Shown: positions 1 through 4,924, numbered from the stretch's first letter. The stretch is DNA of 5,947 nt from an uncultured Eggerthellaceae bacterium (GCA_902497215.1 CABVEH010000083.1:1-5947), one strand, 5' to 3'. Program-made: numbers and translations. The notes: generated from the letters alone by a model not told the origin.

Positions 1-730
1 CCGCCGACACGGCGGGGTCTGCCTCCTCTATGGCCATGGCCGCCTGGGCCGCCTTGAACTCGGCCATCTCGCGGTCTCGCCCGTTCAGCTCGTCCTCGAG
101 TTCCAGCGCGGCGACCAAATCCAGCGTGTCGGCGTAGTGCTTCACCACCTCGTCCTTGTGGGAGAGTTGCTTGGATTCGAGAGCGCGGTAGCCCTTCAGC
201 GCCTCTTCGGCGCGGTCCTGCAGCTCGCGGCATGCCTTCGTCTCTGCGACGGAGCGGTTCAGCCACTTCTCGTCCAGCACGGCGGCGAAGGGTATGACCT
301 CGGCCACGGGGCCGGCCACCCCCTCGTATTCCTCCTGTAAAACGGCGCGACGGCGCTCGCGGAACAGCTCGTCTGCCTGCTCCACCTGCGCCTTGATGCC
401 GTCGCGGGCTGCGTCAATCTTGCCGGTGATGCCCTTCACGCGCGCCTCGAACTCCTTGAGAGGGGCCTCGTAGGCCCGCTTCACGCGCTTGCGCTCGGCC
501 TCGATGGGGGCCTTCAGCTTGTTGAGGTCGGCCATGCAGGCTCGGGCCTCCTTGACCTGGTTCGCGTCGGCGGGGTCTATCTCGGCCCCCACGTACGGCT
601 CGATCTGGCGCTCGACGTAGGCCTCGATAGCCGCCAGGTTGTCCTCTATGACGGCAGGGGCGTAGGTCACCTCCAGCTCCTGGGTTGGCTCCATGACCTC
701 GGCCTGCACCTCCACGGCTTCGCTACTCAC
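1..730 (-). CDS. DUF1351-family phage protein, C-terminus beyond the left edge
   Basis: The 243 visible codons are rich in Lys, Glu and Ala and predicted mostly helical/coiled coil. Residues about 58-105 carry the pattern DLNKLKAPIEAERKRVKRAY followed by AP-K-FEA-VK, which I recognise as typical of the phage family DUF1351 (unknown biochemical role, usually in early operons near recombination or replication genes). The start is the GTG at 730-728, preceded by AAAGGAGG with about 5 nt spacing; this SD lies inside the last codons of the ParB-domain gene, and the two genes overlap by 8 nt, so they are probably translationally coupled. An in-frame ATG (residue 13) is an alternative start without an obvious SD. 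The reading frame is open to base 1, so the gene is cut by the window and not shown to be broken. Family call is fairly sure; function is unknown. Confidence 0.8.
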   Translation of the reverse strand, partial: MSSEAVEVQAEVMEPTQELEVTYAPAVIEDNLAAIEAYVERQIEPYVGAEIDPADANQVKEARACMADLNKLKAPIEAERKRVKRAYEAPLKEFEARVKGITGKIDAARDGIKAQVEQADELFRERRRAVLQEEYEGVAGPVAEVIPFAAVLDEKWLNRSVAETKACRELQDRAEEALKGYRALESKQLSHKDEVVKHYADTLDLVAALELEDELNGRDREMAEFKAAQAAMAIEEADPAVSA

Positions 731-1937
731 TTTCTTCCTCCTTTATCGCCTTCTTGCATTCCTCGTACATGCCGCGCTCCTCGGCGTCGGGCTCGTAGCC
801 GCACCTCTCCAGCGCGTCCACGAACTCCATGAACTGGGCGGGGTCGTGCCAGATGGTGTCCTCCTCGTAGGGGCTGCAGCGGTCGAACGCCACGAAGACC
901 TCGATGGTCGCGGCCGGCGACCATGGCAGCTCCAGCTCGTAGGCCGCGCAAAACGAGACGACGTTGCTCCCGAACGCGGACACGGGGTCGTCGTCGAGGT
1001 CGCATAGGGCGGGCATCTCCTCGTCCCAGTGCTCAAGGAACCACTCCAGGCGGTGCTTCCTCACTCTTGCGAGGGCCGCCTTCCTGATGGCCTCTTCGCC
1101 CTTCTCGGCCTCTTCCTCGGGGTCGGTGGCGTCGGATGCGGGCACGTATATGCTCACCTCGTCTGCAAGGCCGTCGCCGCCGGTCCTGTAGCGCATGCAG
1201 ACGCTTCCCTCGGGCAGCTCCTTCGGGATGCCGTCGGCGCTGTTGGTGGCGATTCTGTACTCGTAGCCCTCGGGCACCCCGTCCACGGCCTCGATCTCGC
1301 GGTCGACGAGTTCGGCAGCGAGGCGCACCCTGCGCAGGTGCTGGGCCTTCTCCCAGCGGGCGTCGTCGGCGAGCCTTCGCCATTCCGACTCCTTGGCGCG
1401 TGCCAGGGCGTCGTATACGTCGGGGTCGTCCTCGAACTCCGCCATGGCGATCATGCGCTCGACGGTCATGTCTTCGCACGCGTCGCCGGCGCGCTCGATG
1501 GTGGAGCGCACCTTGCGCACGTCCTCCACGTCATGCCCCGTCACCTCGGACACGTAGGCGTCGTCGCCGAAGAGGTATAGCTGCTGCTCGAAGCGTGAAC
1601 GCTCCACCGGCTCGTAGGCCTTCTTGGTGTCGGTGCGCACCGCCGCCTCGACGAGGGACTGTGGCGTGTCGCGCTCGTCTATGACCGCCCGGAACGTCTT
1701 CGTCCCGCGCTTGCGCATGGCCTCTATCCGGGTGTTGCCCGCCTTGACGCGGTATATGCCGCCGTCGCGCACAAGCACGGGAGGCTCGTCGGGCTCGCCG
1801 GACTCGCCGAACGAGGTCGCCAGCTCCTCGACGTACCGCTGGTTCTCCTTGAGCGAGTAGTCGCGGGACAGATACTGGTTGCCGTACTCGTCCTCGACGG
1901 GGTACACGTCTTCGATGTTGACGCGCTCTATCTGCAT
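723..1937 (-). CDS. ParB/sulfiredoxin-fold N-terminal domain protein, 404 aa
   Basis: Residues 1-90 look like a ParB N-terminal domain: a short beta strand with VYPVEDEY, a helix with YVEELATSF, then PPVLVRDGGIYRVKAGNTRIEAMRKRG and TFRAVI. The AGNTRIEA segment corresponds to the GERRxxA box of ParB proteins, which binds CTP in true ParB and a substrate in ParB-like nucleases. Residues about 125-150 (YVSEVTGHDVEDVRKVRSTI) could be the following HTH. The remaining C-terminal half is acidic, contains several Cys, and I do not recognise it. Start ATG at 1937-1935 has GGAAGGAG 5 nt upstream; the same frame stays open far upstream to 2495, but that part overlaps the zinc-ribbon gene in another frame and is Arg/Pro-rich, so I excluded it. 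No parA partner is visible, so a classical partition role is doubtful; phage regulator or DNA-binding CTPase/nuclease are alternatives. Confidence 0.85.
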   Translation of the reverse strand: MQIERVNIEDVYPVEDEYGNQYLSRDYSLKENQRYVEELATSFGESGEPDEPPVLVRDGGIYRVKAGNTRIEAMRKRGTKTFRAVIDERDTPQSLVEAAVRTDTKKAYEPVERSRFEQQLYLFGDDAYVSEVTGHDVEDVRKVRSTIERAGDACEDMTVERMIAMAEFEDDPDVYDALARAKESEWRRLADDARWEKAQHLRRVRLAAELVDREIEAVDGVPEGYEYRIATNSADGIPKELPEGSVCMRYRTGGDGLADEVSIYVPASDATDPEEEAEKGEEAIRKAALARVRKHRLEWFLEHWDEEMPALCDLDDDPVSAFGSNVVSFCAAYELELPWSPAATIEVFVAFDRCSPYEEDTIWHDPAQFMEFVDALERCGYEPDAEERGMYEECKKAIKEEESE

Positions 1938-1966
1938 GTCTCTCCTTCCTTCCCCAGTTCGGGGGC

Positions 1967-2524
1967 TTACTTGTGACTGGTTCTGACTTTTTCCTCGATG
2001 CGCTCCTTGCGCTTCTGCGCGGCCTTCACCTGGCGCGTGAGCGTGCGCACCTGCCATGCCTCCATCTCTCGGTCGTGCTGCTCCTTGATGCGGCACGCCT
2101 GGTAGCGCGATACGCCCTTCACCTTCGGGAACTCGGGCATGGGGTCGGGCACGCTCTCCACCTCCGCCTCGGTCTCGGCGTAGGTCTCGCGCTCCTCGAA
2201 GGGCAGGCGGTGCAGAAGCTCGGAGATGCGGGCGTGGATGGCCTCGAGCTGGCGGCGCTTGCGGCAAACCTCGCAGATGCCCTGGCGGCCAAGGGTGGAG
2301 CGCATGCACCCGCACGCGGGGCACGCCTCCAGGGTGGGCCTGTAGCACCGAAGCGACACGGGCACGCCCTGGGAGCGCAGCTCCTTGGCCTTCTGGAAGA
2401 CGCTGTTGCTGCTGCGCTTCAAGCGCCTGCAGATCTCGCGGCGCGGCACCCTGCCCGCGCTCTCCGCGAGGTAGGCGACCTCGCGGGTCGTCCATTCCCT
2501 CTGATGCGCCCCCTTGCGCGTCAT
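1967..2524 (-). CDS. HTH (Myb/SANT-like) plus zinc-ribbon protein, 185 aa
   Basis: Residues 10-50 (REWTTREVAYLAESAGRVPR, then REICRRLKRSSNSVFQKAKEL) match the pattern of the small Myb/SANT-like HTH found in phage regulators: a leading Trp, an acidic helix, then a recognition helix with SSNSVFQKA. Residues 68-87 form a C-x2-C...C-x2-C zinc ribbon (C68, C71, C84, C87; C73 is an extra Cys). The rest is charged and helical (about 88-118 and 140-183), possibly coiled coil. The ATG at 2524-2522 overlaps the TGA of the upstream gene (ATGA), indicating coupled translation. A 29-nt gap with a small CCCC/GGGG hairpin separates it from the ParB-domain gene. Probable role: DNA- or RNA-binding early regulator; this is inference from domains. 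Confidence 0.8.
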   Translation of the reverse strand: MTRKGAHQREWTTREVAYLAESAGRVPRREICRRLKRSSNSVFQKAKELRSQGVPVSLRCYRPTLEACPACGCMRSTLGRQGICEVCRKRRQLEAIHARISELLHRLPFEERETYAETEAEVESVPDPMPEFPKVKGVSRYQACRIKEQHDREMEAWQVRTLTRQVKAAQKRKERIEEKVRTSHK

Positions 2525-2946
2525 GCGGCGCTCACGCAGCCGTCCTCGCAGGCGCGCTTGGCAGCCTGCCAGCTGGGGGCCAGGAACGTTGTGCCCGCGT
2601 TGACCTCCTCGCGCCACACGGCCTGAAGGTCCACCTGGTCGCAGCCTGCGCGCCTGAAGCGCAGCGAGCGCGCGAGGCGGGGGCGCAGCATCACCATGTA
2701 GCGGGTTAGCACGGCCCAGAGGTTGTGGTCGCGCCTCAGCTCGTCGCACTCGGTCACTTCGAGTCCGGCGTCGCGGGCCAGCTTGTACACGTCGCCGCGC
2801 TGCACGTTGGGGTTGCCCCGGTCGACCTCCCTGTGGACTATGCGCATGAGGCGCTTGAAGCGGTCGGGGTGCTTCCTGACCCAGCGGCAAGTCTCGCGGA
2901 CGTAGGCCTCGGGGTCCTCCACGGTCACGCCCTTGAGCGTCCTCAT
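2521..2946 (-). CDS. Unrecognised phage early protein, 141 aa
   Basis: Conceptual protein MRTLKGVTVEDPEAYV... is basic, helical and without signal peptide or membrane segment. A conserved-looking central block runs NPNVQRGDVYKLARDAG, then RDHNLWAVLTRYMVML, then LRFRRAGCDQVDLQAVW, ending about residue 115. I cannot assign a family. It overlaps its upstream neighbour by ATGA (start 2946-2944, stop of upstream gene 2945-2943) and its downstream neighbour by ATGA at 2524-2521, so it is tightly embedded in the operon. An upstream in-frame start would add 13 residues inside the neighbour and is less likely. The SD is weak (GGCGGGG), consistent with translation by re-initiation. Confidence 0.75.
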   Translation of the reverse strand: MRTLKGVTVEDPEAYVRETCRWVRKHPDRFKRLMRIVHREVDRGNPNVQRGDVYKLARDAGLEVTECDELRRDHNLWAVLTRYMVMLRPRLARSLRFRRAGCDQVDLQAVWREEVNAGTTFLAPSWQAAKRACEDGCVSAA

Positions 2947-3188
2947 GCCATGCACCCCGCCAGGTAGCACGCGCACCACGTCCACACGAACGCGACCACG
3001 GCTACGAGCACCGTCACCGCCGCGCCTGTGACCGGGTGCTCGCGCCTCTCCTCCAGGCGCAGGGGCCTGAAGCTTCCGGGGTAGCCCTCGGTGCTACAAT
3101 GCGTGTCCGTGTAGAGGTCGCGGCCTCTCTCGCGTGCGCCCCTCCGTCCGCCAAGATCGCGGGGCGCACCTCCTTCGGCTGTCGCCAT
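2943..3188 (-). CDS. Small single-pass membrane protein, 81 aa
   Basis: The N-terminal 50 residues are charged and Arg/Gly-rich; residues about 53-78 (TGAAVTVLVAVVAFVWTWC and ACYLAGCMA) form one clear hydrophobic membrane helix with four Cys/Trp residues near its end. The basic stretch (LRLEERREH) just before the helix predicts the N-terminus in the cytoplasm, as a tail-anchored or signal-anchor protein. The ATG at 3188-3186 follows AGGAAGGAGAAGGA, a very purine-rich SD region. It is the first gene after the 167-nt hairpin-rich gap and overlaps the next gene by ATGA. I do not recognise the family. The longest open frame crossing this area in another phase (3014-3343) is Arg-rich and starts inside the hairpins, so it is less credible. 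Confidence 0.65.
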   Translation of the reverse strand: MATAEGGAPRDLGGRRGARERGRDLYTDTHCSTEGYPGSFRPLRLEERREHPVTGAAVTVLVAVVAFVWTWCACYLAGCMA

Positions 3189-3212
3189 TCCTTCTCCTTC
3201 CTGTTCCTTCGC

Positions 3213-3231
3213 CCTCGGCGGTGGGCCGAGG
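3213..3231. repeat. Inverted repeat A, 7-bp stem
   Basis: CCTCGGC (3213-3219) pairs perfectly with GCCGAGG (3225-3231) around a 5-nt loop. On the minus-strand mRNA it lies just before the purine-rich SD of the 81-aa membrane protein gene, so it could influence ribosome access. Confidence 0.6.
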
Positions 3232-3232
3232 T

Positions 3233-3275
3233 GCGCCCGGGGCCGGGGTCTTCCCCGCCATCTACCCCCGGGCGC
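3233..3275. repeat. Inverted repeat B, 10-bp stem with a nested hairpin
   Basis: GCGCCCGGGG (3233-3242) is a perfect complement of CCCCGGGCGC (3266-3275). Nested within is CGGGG (3244-3248) with CCCCG (3253-3257) around a 4-nt loop. As DNA or RNA this is a very stable two-tier hairpin. It is not followed by a T-run, so it is not a standard terminator; transcription pausing or a protein site is possible. Confidence 0.6.
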
Positions 3276-3309
3276 GGCCGATTACACGAGGTCCACACGA
3301 CCCCGGGGC

Positions 3310-3341
3310 GCGCACGGAAGAAGGAAAGGGAAACCGTGCGC
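3310..3341. repeat. Inverted repeat C, 8-bp stem with a 16-nt polypurine/polypyrimidine loop
   Basis: GCGCACGG (3310-3317) pairs perfectly with CCGTGCGC (3334-3341). The loop is all purine on the plus strand and all pyrimidine on the minus strand. On the leftward mRNA the loop contains UCCUUCU, which can pair with AGAAGGA immediately before the start codon of the 81-aa gene about 125 nt downstream. A regulatory role is only a hypothesis. Confidence 0.55.
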
Positions 3342-3355
3342 ATCCCGGGAGCGTG

Positions 3356-3577
3356 TCACTCGAACCGCTCCCTGTAGAGGGTGGTGTTGCGCTCCACCCA
3401 CGCGACGAACTCCGACACGATGACGAAGCCGCCGTTGCGCTTGCCCTTGATGTAGCGCAGGGGCAGCGGGTCGTCCTTGCGCCTGGCGTACTCGCCGACG
3501 GTGCTCTGGTTGGTGCCGAGCTGTGCGGCCACCTCGCTCTTGGACATCAGCACAGGCGAGCTGGTTGCAGGCTCCAT
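3356..3577 (-). CDS. AlpA/excisionase-like HTH DNA-binding protein, 73 aa
   Basis: The short basic protein contains LMSKSEVAAQLGTNQSTVGEYA (about residues 10-31), a MerR/AlpA-type winged HTH: helix, turn, recognition helix, then PLPLRYIKGKRNGGFVIVSEFVAWVERN, in which the RYIKGKRNGG wing and the VSEFVAWVE helix are typical of phage excisionases and AlpA regulators that bind DNA. The ATG at 3577-3575 lies two bases after the TAG of the 74-aa gene, so the two are co-translated; an SD-like GAGGGTG is about 9 nt upstream. Longer in-frame starts up to 3910 would run through the neighbouring gene and the structured gap and are rejected. Whether it is an excisionase (Xis) or a transcription regulator cannot be told; no integrase is visible here. 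Confidence 0.75.
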   Translation of the reverse strand: MEPATSSPVLMSKSEVAAQLGTNQSTVGEYARRKDDPLPLRYIKGKRNGGFVIVSEFVAWVERNTTLYRERFE

Positions 3578-3579
3578 GG

Positions 3580-3804
3580 CTAGGACACCCTCACGTCGCC
3601 GGCATCCTTGCCGTAGTCGTAGAAGTCGTAGGTAGACACGACCACCAGCCGTCGCGCGAAGCTGTCGAAGTCCTTGCCCGCGCTTCTTGCGTAGGCACGC
3701 TGCGCGTTCGCGAACGATCGGGCGTCGTCGAGGTCGGCGAACATGCACGCATGCCACTCCCCGTCGTCGAACCTGTAGTTGAACTCCCACTCCATCTGCG
3801 CCAT
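3580..3804 (-). CDS. Unrecognised small phage protein, 74 aa
   Basis: Predicted soluble alpha/beta protein, MAQMEWEFNYRFDDGEWH..., with aromatic N-terminal strands, a helix FADLDDARSFANAQRAYARS, and a strand RRLVVVSTYDFYDY. This strand-helix-strand plan resembles small single-domain phage proteins, but I cannot name a family. The ATG at 3804-3802 has AAGGAGG with 6-7 nt spacing, which decides the start over the upstream in-frame GTG at 3837 (that GTG lacks an SD and lies in the arm of the inverted repeat). It is the first gene after the structured gap in the leftward operon. Confidence 0.7.
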   Translation of the reverse strand: MAQMEWEFNYRFDDGEWHACMFADLDDARSFANAQRAYARSAGKDFDSFARRLVVVSTYDFYDYGKDAGDVRVS

Positions 3805-3827
3805 CTCGTGCCTCCTTCTTTCCGTCG

Positions 3828-3851
3828 AACCGAACACGAAGAGGACAGCGG
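3828..3851 (+). repeat. Left arm of the 24-bp inverted repeat
   Basis: AACCGAACACG, one mismatched A, then AGAGGACAGCGG. Complementary to 4180-4203. The inner six bases (CAGCGG, 3846-3851) can alternatively form a local hairpin with CCGCTG at 3858-3863. Confidence 0.85.
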
Positions 3852-4023
3852 ACGCGCCCGCTGGTAGACTTGTGGAATCCTCTATCGAAGGAGGTGGTCG
3901 TCTTGACCAACCTTTTGAGGATGCGGTCCCTGTGAGCTGGCCGGGCCGTAAGGACTAAGGCCCCGAGAGCCGACCAGGCGAAGCTGCTGCGCTAACAGCA
4001 GGTCGTTTCGTCTCGCCGCGTGA

Positions 4024-4040
4024 ATCGGTAATATCGGTAA
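4024..4040 (+). repeat. Tandem 8-bp direct repeat in the structured element
   Basis: ATCGGTAA occurs at 4024-4031 and again at 4033-4040. Either copy of TCGG can pair with CCGA at 4042-4045, so the apical hairpin of this arm has two possible registers. Confidence 0.5.
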
Positions 4041-4179
4041 GCCGAAGCCGCGATCTCGGCGACGAGACCGTTGGCCGAGGATGTCACCGCGAGGTGTCCG
4101 GCCGGCGATAAAGGCGAAACGTGCAGCACAGGGAGAGAGCCTGGCAGCGGGTAGGATGCGGTTAGCGACGCAACACCGC

Positions 4180-4203
4180 CCGCTGTCCTCTACGTGTTCG
4201 GTT
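4180..4203 (-). repeat. Right arm of the 24-bp inverted repeat
   Basis: CCGCTGTCCTCT, one mismatched A, then CGTGTTCGGTT; followed on the plus strand by two more T, giving a short T-run at 4202-4205. The inner bases (CCCGCTG, 4179-4185) can alternatively pair locally with CAGCGGG at 4145-4151. No target-site duplication is apparent outside the arms. Confidence 0.85.
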
Positions 4204-4222
4204 TTCAAAGTGCTGTAGTTGG

Positions 4223-4504
4223 TTACGCCGCCGGCTGCTCGTGCGCGTCGATCTCGAATGTGATCTGCACCTTCACGGTCTGGCCGATACGCGTCTTCTC
4301 ACCGATGCTCAACGGAACGAACAGTGACGCTGAGTACATGAAGATGTCTTTGGATTTGTGTTTGGAAGCTATGCTCACCCAGCAATAGCCCGGCACTTTA
4401 GACTCCTCGATCTCGGTGACTTTCAACTCACCTAGGGCCTCGTAGAAGCGCCGAGCCTCCCGCTCTTCCTGCTTCATTTGCAAGAACGCTCTAAAGTTGG
4501 TCAT
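4223..4504 (-). CDS. Unrecognised phage early protein, 93 aa
   Basis: The first third is helical and charged (FRAFLQMKQEEREARRFYEA); residues 25-88 are mainly beta: LKVTEIEES, YCWVSIASK, DIFMYSASLFVPL, KTRIGQTVKVQITFEID. This looks like a small beta-barrel or sandwich with an N-terminal helix, but I cannot name the family. The ATG at 4504-4502 has AAAGGAG 5 nt upstream, and that SD is fused to the TAA of the Cro-like gene (TAAAGGAG), so the two are translationally coupled. Base composition is less GC-rich than the genes further left. It is the last gene before the structured element. Confidence 0.75.
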   Translation of the reverse strand: MTNFRAFLQMKQEEREARRFYEALGELKVTEIEESKVPGYCWVSIASKHKSKDIFMYSASLFVPLSIGEKTRIGQTVKVQITFEIDAHEQPAA

Positions 4505-4514
4505 ATTGGCTCCT

Positions 4515-4721
4515 TTACACGGTGGCCTGGTCTGGCAGTCCCATCACGTGCTCCACGGAGCAGTTGAACAGCGACGCCATGTCTGCGAGGTTGGAAGACC
4601 TGGGCTCGCTCGTGCCGTCCTCCCAGTTGCCCACGGTGTTCATGTGGACGCCCAGAAGCTCTGCAAGCTGCGTCTGGGACAGTCCTTCAGATTCGCGCAG
4701 TTCCCTGATTCGGTTAGGCAT
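4515..4721 (-). CDS. Cro-like XRE-family HTH regulator, 68 aa
   Basis: Almost the entire protein is one HTH_XRE domain: IRELRESEGLSQTQLAELLG, then VHMNTVGNWEDGTSEPRSSN, then LADMASLFNCSVEHVMGL. The LSQTQLAELLGVHMNTVGNWE segment (residues 14-34) is the HTH itself; WEDGTSEP is the usual loop after the recognition helix, and the C-terminal helix ends with the typical HVMGL. Length and position, in the divergent transcript opposite a CI-type repressor, suggest a Cro role: repressing the repressor promoter during lytic growth. Start ATG at 4721-4719 has AAAGGAGG 5 nt upstream and overlaps the end of the 56-aa membrane gene by 8 nt. Family call is secure; Cro role is inference from position. Confidence 0.9.
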   Translation of the reverse strand: MPNRIRELRESEGLSQTQLAELLGVHMNTVGNWEDGTSEPRSSNLADMASLFNCSVEHVMGLPDQATV

Positions 4722-4884
4722 CTTTTCCTCCTTTCACCACTCCATAGGCCCACCATCCGACGTTCAGCCCGAAAAGCAGGAACGAAAACAGAAGCAGCCC
4801 CTGCCCTGGTTTCGTGGCCAGGAAGCCCGTGGCGAAGCTGCCTATGAGGCAGCCGGCTTGCATGAGCGCGATGGTTAGCGACAT
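4714..4884 (-). CDS. Small two-helix membrane protein, 56 aa
   Basis: Two hydrophobic segments, about residues 4-23 (TIALMQAGCLIGSFATGFLA) and 29-50 (LLLFSFLLFGLNVGWWAYGVV after a GQG), are joined by a short loop TKPGQG; the C-terminus is basic (KGGKDA). A helical hairpin in the inner membrane is likely. The ATG at 4884-4882 has GAAGGAG 5 nt upstream; the open frame extends to 5118, but that longer version would cross the promoter region and the start of the repressor gene, so it is rejected. It is the first gene of the leftward transcript, about 34 nt after the predicted start site, and overlaps the Cro-like gene by 8 nt (ATGCCTAA). Family not recognised; holin-like or host-membrane-acting roles are possible but unsupported. 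Confidence 0.7.
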   Translation of the reverse strand: MSLTIALMQAGCLIGSFATGFLATKPGQGLLLFSFLLFGLNVGWWAYGVVKGGKDA

Positions 4885-4903
4885 ATAGACTCCTTCAAAA
4901 CTC

Positions 4904-4915
4904 AACAAATAATTG
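4904..4915 (+). promoter_or_regulatory. Operator-like site O1
   Basis: AACAAATAATTG, within a 14-bp repeat TCAACAAATAATTG (4902-4915) and an inverted repeat ACTCAA-N7-TTGAGT (4900-4918). It sits at and just after the predicted start of the leftward transcript, where a bound repressor would block it. Confidence 0.6.
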
Positions 4916-4924
4916 AGTAAGTGA

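Larger units (their letters stand above)
3189..3355. other. Hairpin-rich intergenic gap
   Basis: This 167-nt GC-rich gap lies between the AlpA-like gene and the small membrane protein gene. It contains three inverted repeats described separately, plus two short palindromes, CCCCGGGG at 3301-3308 and TCCCGGGA at 3343-3350. No convincing sigma70 promoter could be seen for the leftward operon: the best -10-like string (TGTAAT, minus strand, about 3283-3288) has no matching -35. No T-run follows any hairpin in either direction, so a classical intrinsic terminator is not supported. Confidence 0.5.
3828..4203. ncRNA. Putative large structured non-coding RNA bounded by a 24-bp inverted repeat
   Basis: Arms 3828-3851 and 4180-4203 pair over 24 positions with one A-A mismatch (3839/4192), closing a 376-nt domain. 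Inside, non-conflicting helices can be drawn: 3877-3882/3917-3922; 3889-3899/3905-3916 (one bulged A); 3943-3947/3959-3963; 3971-3975/4001-4005 stacked on 3985-3989/3996-4000; 4010-4019/4059-4068 enclosing 4034-4037/4042-4045; 4069-4077/4099-4107 ending in CACC-GCGA-GGTG; 4129-4132/4140-4143; 4157-4160/4169-4172. Strand is unresolved. Plus is favoured by two wobble pairs each in the 3889-3916 and 4069-4107 helices and by the GNRA loop; minus is favoured by a wobble in the 4010-4068 helix, a 3-bp extension of the terminal stem, and the direction of the flanking genes. It resembles none of tRNA, tmRNA, RNase P RNA, SRP RNA, group I/II introns or the common riboswitches as I know them. Alternative: a MITE-like element or a regulatory leader. 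Confidence 0.5.
3805..4222. other. 418-nt gene-free gap inside the early operon
   Basis: No frame here has a credible gene: the only open minus-strand frame (3882-4208) uses a TTG start without an SD and is Pro/Arg-rich. Almost the whole gap is taken up by the inverted-repeat-bounded structured element at 3828-4203. No sigma70 promoter was recognised at either end for either strand. Confidence 0.6.

Noticed and set aside
1952..1964. CCCC-N5-GGGG hairpin before the ParB-domain gene
   Set aside because: Only 4 bp in a GC-rich context and no T-run; too weak to call a terminator or regulator.
1938..2495. N-terminal extension of the ParB-domain frame (open to 2495)
   Set aside because: It overlaps the zinc-ribbon gene in another frame, is Arg/Pro/Gln-rich like an off-frame translation of GC-rich DNA, and a strong SD sits before the ATG at 1937.
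1029..2626. Long plus-strand open frames opposite the ParB-domain and zinc-ribbon genes
   Set aside because: They are the antisense shadows of high-GC genes: no SD sites, and Leu/Val/His/Gly-biased composition without recognisable motifs.
2525..2890. Upstream extension of the zinc-ribbon gene
   Set aside because: The extension lies within the 141-aa gene in another frame; the ATGA overlap at 2524 gives a natural coupled start.
3014..3343. Minus-strand open frame of 109 aa across the hairpin-rich gap
   Set aside because: Arg/Pro-rich, poor SD, runs through three perfect inverted repeats, and conflicts with the better-supported 81-aa membrane protein.
3828..4203. Retron ncRNA (inverted-repeat-closed msr/msd)
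   Set aside because: The closing repeat is retron-like in concept, but no reverse transcriptase is in the window and the interior has many short branched helices instead of one long msd hairpin. A reverse transcriptase outside the window would reopen this.
3828..4203. Invertible DNA segment
   Set aside because: Inverted repeats flank it, but no recombinase is adjacent and no promoter or gene end inside would be switched by inversion.
3828..4203. Group I/II intron, RNase P RNA, tmRNA or a known riboswitch
   Set aside because: I could not find the conserved core sequences of these classes (for example the domain V hairpin of group II introns or the RNase P GAGGAAAGUCC block) on either strand.
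3882..4208. Minus-strand open frame of 108 aa inside the structured element
   Set aside because: TTG start without an SD, composition like random translation of structured GC-rich DNA, and no domain pattern.
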